A stretch of DNA of 64,000 nt, from the NCBI GenBank assembly GCA_003550325.1, contig QKWP01000443.1, positions 191,763 to 255,762 of the forward strand, written 5' to 3'. A model generated the notes under the pieces. The model worked only from the letters and a program-made list of their open reading frames with translations. It did no database searches and had not been told where the DNA came from. This stretch comes from Gigaspora rosea (taxonomy: Eukaryota; Glomeromycota; Glomeromycetes; Diversisporales; Gigasporaceae). Positions 54,830 through 64,000 of the stretch are shown here, in pieces; the first letter of the stretch is position 1, and each line of letters opens with the position of its first letter. The translations under genes were made by a program, and so were the position numbers.

Positions 54830-55150
54830 GTTAATTTATTTATTTAGTTTTAGTTAAAAGCTTTGTCATAGCTTAAAACAATATTTAGAAATATCTAGAG
54901 ATAAAAAAAACAAGCCATTTTATTTTAATATTTGGCTATACAAAATATAGATAATTAAGTAAATTTTTGATTAAAAAATTAAATTAAAGATACTTCATAA
55001 TATTGTATCTAATCTTTATTGTAATCTAAAGAAAATTTATAAATTATATATTACTAATTTAGGTTTATTACAATCACTTGACAAAAATGAACAAGATAAA
55101 TACATTTATAGAGTTTAACCTTATATTGCTCAGAACTTTTTTTAAAAAAA
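54830..55150 (+). pseudogene. kinase catalytic-core relic
   Basis: YKLYITNLGLLQSLDKNEQD followed by KYIYRV, a stop, and PYIAQ matches the activation segment of the fungal kinases that read ...DLGLCQPV....YGVLPYIAPE. The DFG/DLG Asp is Asn here. KNKPFYFNIWLYK upstream may be from the same domain. It follows the Sel1 relic on the same strand. Very decayed; moderate confidence. Confidence 0.5.
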
Positions 55151-55489
55151 TCATTTACAAAAATATTAAATATTTATTTATTTGTAATTATTATAGTCAA
55201 GATAACAACTATACAAAGGTTTTTTAATGATTATAAATTTGATCTGGATCAATAATTATAATTTGTAAATTTGGATTGTAACCTAAATTTGCAATTTGTG
55301 CTTCTAATAGTTACTGTATATTTCTGAAAATAAAGCTACTTCCAAAAGAAGCTGTTCTTCTCATTTTTTTAAAAATTTTTAAAGAAATTGTTAGTAGTTG
55401 CTATATATAAAAGTCTAAATTTTACTAAGTAAACATCAAAGGTGTTATTAAATAAAGTTGATTGAATATTGAAATACACTTATAGTAAA
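55151..55489. other. AT-rich stretch, no gene seen
   Basis: May hold further worn coding sequence from the kinase relic, but nothing I can align. Confidence 0.35.
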
Positions 55490-55645
55490 CATTTGGTGGT
55501 AGCATTTGGACAACTTTTTATTAGAACCAGGTTTTGCAACCAGGTTTTGAAAGTTTTTAAAAACCAGGTTCTTAGGTTTTTGAAATAGAACCTAAAAGTT
55601 CCAAACCAAAACTAAACCTAAACTAACCTAACCATCCCTAAATGC
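55490..55645. repeat. ACCAGGTTTT repeats next to a hAT-style end
   Basis: AGAACCAGGTTTTGCAACC, AAACCAGGTTCTTAGG and AACCTAAACTAACCTAACCA end in ATCCCTAA, which is like the TTAGGGAT end of some hAT MITEs. The left partner is unclear. Confidence 0.4.
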
Positions 55646-55800
55646 AACCACTAAATGCAATCCTCTAGATACAACACTTCTCTAAATATATAATAGAATA
55701 CTAGCCTATAATAGGATTTATAGATTAATGCATTTCTTTTTTTTGCAATTGCATGCTTATTGTTTGGCCCATTTATAAAATTTCTATTATAAATACAACT
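55646..55800. repeat. fragment of the 58945-59321 MITE
   Basis: TAGAATACTAGCCTATAATA, GGATTTATAGATTAATGCAT and GCTTATTGTTTGGCCCA are the inverse of 59110-59200 in the MITE at 58945-59321. Confidence 0.65.
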
Positions 55801-57993
55801 ACTGATTATTGTCCAATTAAATTCATCATTTCTAGGCTACTAAAGTAAAAAGTCTCCAGACACCTACTATTCACATGGTTTTGCACCTACTGATTGATAT
55901 ATTAATATGAAAAAAATTAAAAATTTCATAAAAGTAAATTAAAATAACTTGTTAATATCTAAATAAATTTGATAAATTTTTTTATTTGAATTTTATGAAT
56001 ATATAGAATTCAAATAAAAAATTTAACAAACATGGTTTGGTAATTATAAAGATATCTTTTCTCAAAGTTAGAAAAAAATCAAATTGCTAAAAATTGAGTA
56101 ATGATATCTCTACATCCGATCTGATCAAGCTTGATAAAATTTTATATTTGAATTTTATAGAAGTATAGAATCAAATTAAAAAATTTGTTGAGCTTGGTCA
56201 AGTAGTTGCTTTGTTTAAAGTTAAAAAAAATAAACTACCTATCAAAATAGAAGTTATATCAACCTTTTTTATAAAGATACCTTTACAACTACCTAACAAA
56301 ATTTAATGAAACTTTTTTATTCAATTTCTATAGATTTATAGAATCGAAATAAAAATTTTGTCAATTTTAGTTAAGTAGTTGTAGAGGTATCTTTACTCAA
56401 ATTTTCCAAAATTGTAAATTATAGCTTCTATATATTTTGATTTTTCTTTTACTTTAAAAGAAGATATCCCTACAATCATCTAACCAAGTTTGATAATTTT
56501 TTATTTGAATTCTGTGAATACATAAAATTCAGACAAAAATTTTTGATTAGACTTTTTGTGAAGATATTATTACTCAATTTTTTTTTAAAAAAATTTATTT
56601 TGATTTTTATAAGATATTTCTATAACTACCAAACCATGTTTGTTAAATTTTTTTATTTATTTTTTTTTTCAGATTCAAAGTGCCTGTTTTGGGGCAATAT
56701 ACTTTATTCAGTTTATGCATCTGGATTCTATACGGATAAGAGTACAACTAGCACATAAACACTTTTGGTATCTAATTTAAGTGGCCTGCCCGAAGGTTCT
56801 ACACTAGATGCTATACCTGCACCCAACTACGGGAATTGCCTATTTAAACTCTCTGATCTTTAGTTCCCATCTGACTTTCAACTGATTCACTGGATATCTG
56901 AATTATCTATGCGGTCTCCAGACACCTGGATCTTTTTTCATAAGATCCCTTAGGACTCTTTCTCATATCTGAAGGTATGATTTGGCTTATTCTCAACAGG
57001 AAACTTGGTAGTGCGGTACCTGTCCAACCAGGTATTCACCTACTCTTCGGTAACTTACGCATTCACGAAGGCAAACAACTTGCATTTGGTGGATACCTAC
57101 CACTACCATTACCTACTTTTGTTCTTATAAGGTTCGCTCCAACCCTGGTACCCACCATTACTTTCCTACTAGTCCTTTACTAGTTCCCCAGACTTCCAAT
57201 CCAGTTGGCTCGGAAGGGTTGATCTTCCCAGAATTAGGTGCTATTATGGTTTTTCTCCCCCTGGTACCTACTTCTATAACATAAGTTCTTTTTCTCTGAT
57301 ACCCAATCCAGCAGCCAGGTTGGTAGACCTTGTCCCTAAGGTTGACATCTGGTTTTTCAGCTCTAGTCCAGTTATGGTAGCACCGTTAAAAATCTTTGCT
57401 AGCTCCTTATTTGGGTGTTGCCAAATAGGTTTCTGTTTTCTCAGTTCCTTCGATTTATCTGTATTACAAGACACAACTTCGCCCGAAAGCTCCTATTCGA
57501 GATGGTAACCAAGGACTACAGATAATGTACCCAACCGATCGACAGAAAACAGTTACCAGAACACAGTGTTATCCTATATCCACTTTTTCAAAGATATTAG
57601 GTAACTAGAGTGATCTTAGATAGTGAACACTTTGTGTAACCTCAAACTTTGTTAGTGTGATATATCTAAGTCAGTATGGCATTTTTAAGAAAACTTAACA
57701 AAGAAGATTTAAGACAATTTGCAATTACAAAAAAGGCTACAATTAAAAGTATATGAGGATACTAATAACTATTTGATTTGTGTAGTTAATAGTTGTTTTT
57801 ATTAGTGAAAGAGTATGAAGACTCGATGTTGAACTTGGGGTCCACATCGGCCGCTTTTATACTTTTTGAAATTTTACAAATATAACGGTCAATATCTTTT
57901 ACACGTGTAATATATACTACAACTACTATTAATAAAATATAAAGTATAATTATAATAAATGTAATAGATGTAATAAATGATATAAATATGATA

Positions 57994-58356
57994 GAGTAAA
58001 TTTATTCATTGCCCCATGCGATGTGCCTTATATGTCACTCTCCCAATCAAATTTCAAGATCAGGTATAACGTTACATGATCAAAAAATTCAAAACAAATG
58101 TTCATTTTGTCAAAAATCGTCTATAACTTAAAATTAAGTATATGAAACTACTCTTAGGATTCTAACAAAAAAAATTCCTTGCAAAATTTTACTATAAAAA
58201 CCCCTTTCTCGCCCATACACACAGTTTATACCTCACTCTAACCCTATCCAATGAAAAAACAGGTTATTTTAATTGTTTTGATTTACGTTACACCTGATTT
58301 TATGATCTGTGGCAGGTGCGACAACATCGCACGTGCGATGTATAAATAATTTCAGA
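57994..58356. mobile_element. element inserted in the second LTR copy
   Basis: Absent from the other LTR copy at the matching point. ATGATA is repeated on both sides (57988-57993 and 58357-58362). Ends are GC-richer and loosely inverted (TTCATTGCCCCATGCGATGTG against CATCGCACGTGCGATG at 58324). The ATCAGGTGTAA MITE 58041-58304 forms most of it, so it may be one element with extended ends or two nested ones. Confidence 0.6.
58041..58304. mobile_element. ATCAGGTGTAA-family MITE, well preserved
   Basis: Left CCCAATCAAATTTCAAGATC followed by AGGTATAACGTTAC; right inverse AAATCAGGTGTAACGTAAAT. The core has AAACTACTCTTAGGATTCTA, AAATTCCTTGCAAAATTTTA and CTCACTCTAACCCTA, the family pattern. Confidence 0.75.
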
Positions 58357-58944
58357 ATGATATATGAGATATCTAGAATATAAGCTATAAAAAAACTACA
58401 TCTTTCAGATCTGTTAGATCTAACGTTTTTGCCCGTAGCAACGCCTAGCCAATCAAATTAAATCTTTGATAATTCCTATCTTGGTAACCAGAGGTCGTAC
58501 GTACAGGGACATACTATAGCTCATTCGAACTGTCTCAGTGAGCTGAATCGAATAGTTGTGGTTTTATCGAATTTGAATCACAAGATCAAGAGTTATGCCT
58601 GTTTTTGTGATGTTTCATAGGTCAACAACAGGTTTATTTTTCAAAGTGTTGTCAATGGAATTTGAACCCTAGACCTGCCACTTGGGGGTGACAATTTACC
58701 AACTTCTCTAAGTCACCATACCCTTAAATTTTTTTATTTGAATTCTGTGTATTTATAGAAATTAAATAAAAAATATTTGGTAAATTGGTTCAGAAATTAC
58801 CAAAATATTAAGATTTAAAGTTTTATATTTTGGATTTTTTTTATAAATCAATCAGTAGATGCAGTATTATATGAATGGTAGGTGTCCCCTACTAAAGCCA
58901 TATTTATTACATAATAAAGTCAGATTTTCCAAAATGCATATTAT

Positions 58945-59321
58945 CAGGACCAGCTCTAGGGTATGCATTTAGAGAAGGTTGCAATTAAAGAACACTAATA
59001 AAATCATAATTTTGCTATTATCATATAATTAATATGGCTTTAGTCGCCTAATATAATGATTGATTGGCCAATAATCACATAATTGCATTTATTGAGGGAG
59101 TTTTTATAAGTGGGCCAAACAATAAGCATAAAATTGCAGAATAAAGAATGTGCATTTATCTACGAGTCCTATTATAGGCTAGTATTCTATCATATATTTA
59201 GAGAGATATTGCATTTTGGGAGTTGTATTTAGAGAGATCTGACTGTAATAGTAAAATTATGTTTTTATTAGTGTTCTCTAATTGCAACTCTTCTTAAATG
59301 CACACTCTAGAGCTGGTCCTG
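58945..59321. mobile_element. MITE with CAGGACCAGCTCTAG ends
   Basis: CAGGACCAGCTCTAGGGTAT and (reverse complement of the right end) CAGGACCAGCTCTAGAGTGT lead into matching GCATTTAGAGAAGGTTGCAA arms. 377 bp. A fragment of the same family lies at 55646-55800. No clear target duplication. Confidence 0.75.
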
Positions 59322-59467
59322 ACAACATGCATTTAGAGAGATATGACTGTAGTAAAATTGTTTAATGAAAATATTTTGTTAGAGCACTAAAGGTAATTTC
59401 TTACATGTATTTTTGATAAATAAATGATTTTTGGCAAAACAAATATTTGTTTTAAACTGGTAATTTA

Positions 59468-60010
59468 AGCTATATCGTTTTAGTTAGCTGGCTTAGCCAG
59501 CTGACTAAATCATTAGCTAAGTAGCTGGCTAATAGCTAGTTATTGGCCTGCATTCAGAATCTTTTAGAATATTTTGACCTGTACTTTATGTCTATTTATT
59601 TTCTTTTTAGAATTTATCAGGTTCTTATAATAGTTAGCTTGCACATATAAATCATATGAAGCAGGCATATTTTTTTAAAGTTTATTAATATTAGAGTTAG
59701 GGTTAGAGTTAGAAATTAGGTAGTTATATAGTAAAATCATTCAAGGAGAACTTTTTGTTAGTGCACTAAAGGTGGTTTTTTATACAAACTTTTGATAATA
59801 AATGATTTTTGACAAATGACCAGTTTTTTCAAAATTTTATAATTGTGTTATGTTACATCTGATCTTGAAATCTGATTTGCAGTTTGGCAACATGATCGAT
59901 ATAACCTGGCACAGAATCCATAAACGCTAGCTGTATTAGCCAGTCAATCAGATTATATCAGCTGGCTTCGCCAGTTAAGTCAGCATAGCTGTGGCTGCAT
60001 TAGCCAGCTT
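59468..60010. repeat. AGCTGGCTTAGCCAGCT palindrome clusters flanking a MITE
   Basis: Left cluster (59487-59550): TTAGCTGGCTTAGCCAGCTG, AGTAGCTGGCTAATAGCTAG. Right cluster (59925-60010): GCTAGCTGTATTAGCCAG, TCAGCTGGCTTCGCCAGTTA. The clusters are roughly inverted, with an ATCAGGTGTAA-family MITE copy between them. Confidence 0.6.
59690..59885 (-). mobile_element. ATCAGGTGTAA-family MITE, minus-strand copy
   Basis: The reverse complement reads TTTCAAGATCAGATGTAACA, then AAAACTGGTCATTTGTCAAA, AAACCACCTTTAGTGCACTA, and telomere-like CTCTAACCCTAACTCTAA, in the same order as the 58041-58304 copy. A further fragment is at 59360-59460. Confidence 0.7.
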
Positions 60011-60420
60011 AAATCATTATTTTTTCTTGGTCATGTTATTGCACCTAATTGTGATGGGTTATCTAAAGTGGGGCAAATCATGTGACCAAGCATATAGAAT
60101 TGTTATGATCGCTGACGAAGCAAAACAAAAAAAAATAAAAAAACAGCTACCTCGGGTGGGTTAATTAAAATTGTTGGGAAGATAATATATAACTTCTATC
60201 TAAAATCTAATCTGACCCTAATATAGAATGACCCTAGCTCTAAAGTTAATTGAGAAAATTATTAACGTTAATGTTACGTTATGAAATATGGGTGGGTTAC
60301 CCCTGCTTTGACGCTCCCTGATTCATAGTTAGGCAATATGCGCCACAACTGCACTACAAATCTGGCACACATTTCAGAAATGCCCTAGCCCTCCCACAAA
60401 ATTGTTTACCCCCAGTAATT
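60011..60420. other. no gene seen
   Basis: Short GC-richer phrases (CTACCTCGGGTGGGTTAATT, GGGTGGGTTACCCCTGCTTT) without a frame or repeat partner in the window. Confidence 0.4.
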
Positions 60421-60700
60421 TTAACCAAATGAATTTTAGGTCAGGTGTAACGTAAAATCGAAGTAAAACTCACATTTTTACAAAAAAAAAGGGAAACCAT
60501 CTACTGTGTCCTGTTTAAAAATGTCCCTCGTGAAATTTTACTAATGACCACATTATAGCCACTATATTTTTATAACCCTAACTTATAATGTGATTTCCTC
60601 AGCTTTAATTTATCGTGTAATTTTTTTACTTAGAAACACTTTTATTATGACTATGTATCACGTTCACGTTACACCTGATACTACATTTGGATTGGTCAAA
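60421..60700. mobile_element. ATCAGGTGTAA-family MITE, both ends intact
   Basis: Left TTAACCAAATGAATTTTAGG followed by TCAGGTGTAACGT; right inverse TTTGACCAATCCAAATGTAG followed by TATCAGGTGTAACGT. 280 bp. The core has TAACCCTAACTTATAATG. Its outer inverted repeat reaches about 35 bp. Confidence 0.8.
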
Positions 60701-61018
60701 ATTTCAGGGACAATTTTTTGAGAGAACGCAATTTCTGTCGAAAATATCGAACACCCCCATATGACCAGTTCCGATAAAAAATTTTAATTAAGAAAAATTG
60801 ACAGTTGGGAAGATATCTTCTCAATATTTTAAAGAAATCTTTCCTGACTTCTAACGTTTTTAAAAATTTTAAAACTTTGAAGATATTATGACCATCTGAC
60901 TAATTTTGATAAAAAATTTTTTTATTTTAATCTTCCAGAACTTTATAAATAAATTAAATAAATAAAACATTTTATTAAATAAATTAGGTGGAAGTCAAGA
61001 TATCTTCGATCAAAGACT

Positions 61019-61049
<31 letters not shown>

Positions 61050-61052
61050 GCA
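60701..61052. other. no gene; homopolymer-rich
   Basis: Contains a T run and an A run back to back at 61018-61050 (possible hairpin). No coding. Confidence 0.45.
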
Positions 61053-61206
61053 GATTCTGTTAATTCTTCGTTTTGCATGACCTGCCAACCAACCTTTTAC
61101 AAAAACATAAATTTTTGGAATTACCCGATAGGTCTGATATAAAAAAAAAATTCACAAATTTCTGATTACATATTATGCAAAACGAAAATTAATTTGGCAT
61201 GGCCTT
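61053..61206. mobile_element. GGCCACACAAAGTTAATTTT-family MITE, truncated copy
   Basis: TTAATTCTTCGTTTTGCATG followed by ACCTGCCAACCAACC; the right end is CGAAAATTAATTTGGCATGG followed by CCTTA. The left terminal 15-20 bp are replaced by a homopolymer run. Confidence 0.65.
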
Positions 61207-61266
61207 AGATATGAATATGAATATATTAATTTACAGAGATTGAAAAAAATCCTGGAACACCAGGTT

Positions 61267-61480
61267 AGGTCGCACAAAGTTAATTTTTCGTTTTGCATAA
61301 CCTGCTGACACAATTTTTCAACAAAAAAAAAATAAATTCTTTTTTTTTTTTTTTTAAATTCCAATTGTGCCAATTATTCAATTTTTGCTATTTATTTTTC
61401 TCTGGTCTCACCAAATGATGAACTTAATTTTCCTCCGATTCCACGTTATGCAAACCGAAAATTAACTTTGCATAGCCTTA
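61267..61480. mobile_element. GGCCACACAAAGTTAATTTT-family MITE, complete copy
   Basis: Left AGGTCGCACAAAGTTAATTT followed by TTCGTTTTGCATAACC; the inverse of the right is AAGGCTATGCAAAGTTAATT then TTCGGTTTGCATAACGTGG. 214 bp. An end fragment (ACGAAAAATTAACTTCGTGT, GGCC) lies at 61566-61590. Confidence 0.75.
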
Positions 61481-61592
61481 TATGTGAACATGAGCCTATT
61501 ATTTTTAAGTAGAATGAAAAATAATTCTGACCCATCGACTGGAATTTTGGACATCAGGCAATAAAACGAAAAATTAACTTCGTGTGGCCTAA

Positions 61593-62789
61593 TCTATCTG
61601 TTTTTTTTTTCTTTTTAAAACAGAAATACTTTGATGATTTTGATTAATTTTAGTTGAAGATTGGACTCTATAATCTATCAAAATTCTCTTTTTAGAGCTT
61701 GTTAAATAGCTGAGTTTCGAGTAATCACTGTACAAAAATTGTACTTTAAAAAGACGTATAAATAATTTTGTTGAGTCAGACCACAACAGGTCATTTCCAA
61801 ATTTCGATTGTGATGCTTGTAAGAGGAAAGATTTTTGGTAGGAAGTGACTTTTTATGATTTTATTGTTAGTTTGTCTTGGCATATTGTTTATTTGAATTT
61901 GAATATTAATTTTTTTTTAATCTTAATAATTTTATCGAAGTTATTAAAAACAATATCATTTTATATGCATCCACTAAATTAATGATCTAAAAACCTACAT
62001 TTATAGGATTATTATTATTATTAAATATTATTGATATAGTAAAGATATCAGTTCAAATGTTATCTCATGCACTTAATCATTTTAACTTTACAAGGTTAAA
62101 TTGTTAATAATGGCAACAAGATTAAATTCTATTGGATTAAAATTATTTAATTACATAAAAACTTTACAAACACTCATTTTGCATTATACACATAAAATAA
62201 ACATTTAGCTAACAGTTATATATTTACTTCCTCACACAATTAAGTTATACCGACAGAATTTAATCAGTATCTGTAATTAAAAGGTATTCTTTTCCTTTTC
62301 GCACAAATTCCAAATATGTCAAGATTAAGCCATCTCTACATTCTCAATAACATAATCTATCATGTAGTTTACTTCTTGTAGAATATGTAATAATTTATTA
62401 CTCTCGTTAATAACGTCAGTGGTAAATAAGGTAGAAGGATTACTAATGATATTGGTAAATTTTGATAATAATCCATTTCACCATGTCTTTCCAAATAAAA
62501 TTTATTGGTATGGGAGCAACAGATAAAGTAAACAATTTTTTTATAGTTTTAAAGATTCAAAATATTTATTTACTTTTCAATTTTTTGAGTGGTACAATAC
62601 GTATGTAGTAATTTCATTCACATTCACATATAGATAAATGTTGTACATTGTACTCATATATCAAATTAATTTTGATGCACTCAAGTGTAACACGTATCAA
62701 AATGTTAATTTACAATAAACTTTTTGTTAAACGACCGGAAAAAATCATTAAATAAATGTGTAATATATATAAAAAAGAAAGATTGAAAA
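61593..62789. other. AT-rich stretch, no gene seen
   Basis: No recognised frame or repeat boundary. Confidence 0.45.
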
Positions 62790-63400
62790 CAAAGATTCAC
62801 GTTCACTTCTTGATATATTAGAACAATTTCTAATAAAAATGAAGAAAAAAATGAGCTAATGTATTCAAAATTTTGTTTAGATGATCAAATAAATCCTATG
62901 GTCCAAATCGTTCTTGCAAGTTGTTATTTTTGTGATAAAGGGTTGAAAAAGGATAAACATATGTCATTCATTTATTATAAAAAATCTGCAGAGATGGGTG
63001 ATGCTGATGGAGTAGAAAAGGTGCGGAATCTTCTGATGGGTATACAGTCAAAATTTCAGCTCAAATGGATCAATATTGATTGACTTTACTTAGTAGCAAA
63101 CGTTCCACGAATATAAAAATCCGAAACATTCCAGACTGGATCTTGTTATATAACTGGAATTGGTGTTTTAAAGAATGAAAAATAATGCATTAGTTTAGTT
63201 TATTAGCAAAAATCTGTAGAGATGGGCCACGTTGATGGAGAATTTAATGCTGGATATTTTTATTATGAAGGAATTAGAGTTGAAAAGGATGAGCATAAGG
63301 TATTCATTTACTATCAAAAATCTGAAGATATTGCAATTATAAAGGAACATTTAAACGATAAAATGAGTGATTATAGTGATATTCCTTTCAGGTAAAAGTG
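62790..63400 (+). pseudogene. Sel1-repeat protein relic, about two repeats
   Basis: Plus-strand frames SLLDILEQFLIK (62800) then YSKFCLDDQINPMVQIVLAS followed by CYFCDKGLKKDKHMSFIYYK and KSAEMGDADGVEKVRNLL (62860-63040) hold one Sel1 unit. After a stop at 63080, KSVEMGHVDGEFNAGYFYYE followed by GIRVEKDEHKVFIYYQKSED (63208-63330) holds a second. Signature residues (G..V.KD..KAF.YY.KSAE.G) are clear. It is broken by at least one frame change near 62840 and by stops. Such repeats usually trail a kinase domain in Glomeromycotina; no kinase is seen upstream here. Confidence 0.78.
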
Positions 63401-64000
63401 TCTAAACAATGCATCATAAGCTAAACTAGGTGTATATGGTAAACTTGAATTTAAATTCAAGATTTATAGCTGCATTGTTTATTTAAAAGATACTTCAAAT
63501 CAATTTATAATTTGAAAAAAAGCCGATTTCATTATGTCTAGTACAGATAAAGTTTCAACAGGATTAAATCTGGTACTAATAATAGGTTATTCCCTTGACA
63601 TTTTGAAAAAAATCATGCTATTATTGATCCTAAAAAATAAATAAATGAAAAAAAGATTACAAACTGTTGAATATTTAAAATTAAAATGGCTCATATCTTT
63701 ATGGTCCTTTAAGTTCTTTAATATTTTTATAAAACTAAATTTACTTTCATTTTCTCTCAACACACATTATCAGGGATGTTACTCTTCTGAAGTTTCAGCT
63801 CATAAAGATGCGATAAAATTGTGTGATAGTGAATCACAAATTTTTGTTCTTGACAATAGTTTCAGCACTTAAAGTTCATCCAATATTAATGTTAAACAAA
63901 TTATATTGCTAATAATCATATTGTTAATATTTGGTTTTTTCACAATAGATTCACCACGTCAAATTTTATGTTAACCCTAAACAAACTAGTACTGTATTTT
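63401..64000 (+). other. no supported gene
   Basis: A 75-codon frame at 63645-63872 gives HYQGCYSSEVSAHKDAIKLC-type sequence with no recognised domain. It may be a further worn exon of the Sel1 gene or chance. Confidence 0.35.

Larger units (their letters stand above)
57567..58627 (-). mobile_element. solo LTR, second copy, carrying nested inserts
   Basis: Fossil LTR in the orientation opposite to the copy at 34276-36482. Ends TGTTGACCTAT...ATAGGATAACA when read on the minus strand, flanked by ACAG (57563-57566 and 58628-58631). TATAAAAG lies at 57854-57861 (minus). Without the insert 57994-58356 it is about 0.7 kb and clearly related to the first copy. The two copies share the TATA box, the following GCGGC and the terminal sequences. 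Confidence 0.8.
56659..58723 (-). mobile_element. tRNA-headed poly(A) retroposon, copy 4, split by an LTR
   Basis: Body 56659-57566 and head 58628-58723 on the minus strand. Head: TGGTGACTTAGAGAAGTTGG, CACCCCCAAGTGGCAGGTC and B box GGTTCAAATTCC. The duplication TTAAATTTTTTTATTT flanks it (56643-56658 and 58724-58739). The tail is a T run on the plus strand at 56659-56669. The solo LTR 57567-58627 interrupts it. Confidence 0.85.
55858..58905. mobile_element. foldback hosting a four-deep nest
   Basis: The left end GACACCTACTATTCACATGG followed by GCACCTACTGATTGAT and the inverse of the right end (GACACCTACCATTCATATAA, GCATCTACTGATTGAT) match. The inner arms carry the TTCTATAAATTTATAGAATT hairpin modules (55985-56010, 56150-56175, 56326-56350). 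A tRNA-headed retroposon (56659-58723) was inserted, and other elements into that. Confidence 0.65.

Overview
The window reads as strongly AT-rich fungal nuclear DNA from a repeat-bloated genome. It has no bacterial gene organisation. The few host-type genes, all decayed, fit an arbuscular mycorrhizal fungus (Glomeromycotina, Rhizophagus/Gigaspora-like). They are a TKL-type protein kinase with a TPR/LRR tail, Sel1-repeat proteins and the C-terminal exons of a fungal kinesin-1. This placement is inferred from gene families recognised by eye, not from a database search. I see no intact host gene, rRNA, functional tRNA gene or CRISPR array in 64 kb. Single ambiguous bases (n) lie near 19353 and 34799.

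Layout. 0.2-5.6 kb: nested terminal-inverted-repeat (TIR) elements, including a hAT-like element (8-bp target duplication) that carries a MITE, a foldback and a 1-kb tRNA-headed retroposon. 5.6-9 kb: Harbinger-like MITEs with TTA duplications, a kinesin-1 heavy chain pseudogene (6596-7698) that keeps its exon/intron layout, and a 0.9-kb palindromic foldback. 9-13.8 kb: a decayed Tc1/mariner-like transposon broken by two other elements and itself inside a Harbinger-like MITE, then a second tRNA-headed retroposon. 13.8-21.4 kb: foldbacks, a third tRNA-headed retroposon on the minus strand, and several tandem duplications. 21.4-27.5 kb: a mariner-type element split by a nearly whole 4.0-kb hAT transposon (BED finger, two introns, three in-frame stops) and by further nested foldbacks. 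28.9-33.1 kb: a giant foldback built of repeated palindromic modules. 34.3-36.5 kb: a solo LTR split by a Mutator-like non-autonomous element with a 9-bp target duplication. 38.4-39.4 kb: a short-period palindromic tandem array. 40.2-41.9 kb: a 5'-truncated LINE with a long open frame, inserted in a MITE. 45-48.3 kb: the kinase-TPR-LRR pseudogene with two MITE insertions. 49.6-53.9 kb: tandem repeats, foldbacks and a 184-bp poly(A) retroposon. 54-55.2 kb: Sel1 and kinase relics. 55.9-58.9 kb: a foldback holding a tRNA-headed retroposon, which holds a solo LTR, which holds two further nested elements. 59-61.6 kb: MITEs. 62.8-63.4 kb: Sel1 relics.

Most of the sequence is explained by transposable elements inserted into one another; target-site duplications fix many boundaries to the base. 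The two least ordinary items are a family of about 1-kb poly(A)-tailed retroposons with a tRNA-like head (four copies, three with long target duplications), and a set of imperfect palindromic modules that recur in otherwise different foldback elements and, for one module, in the LTR.
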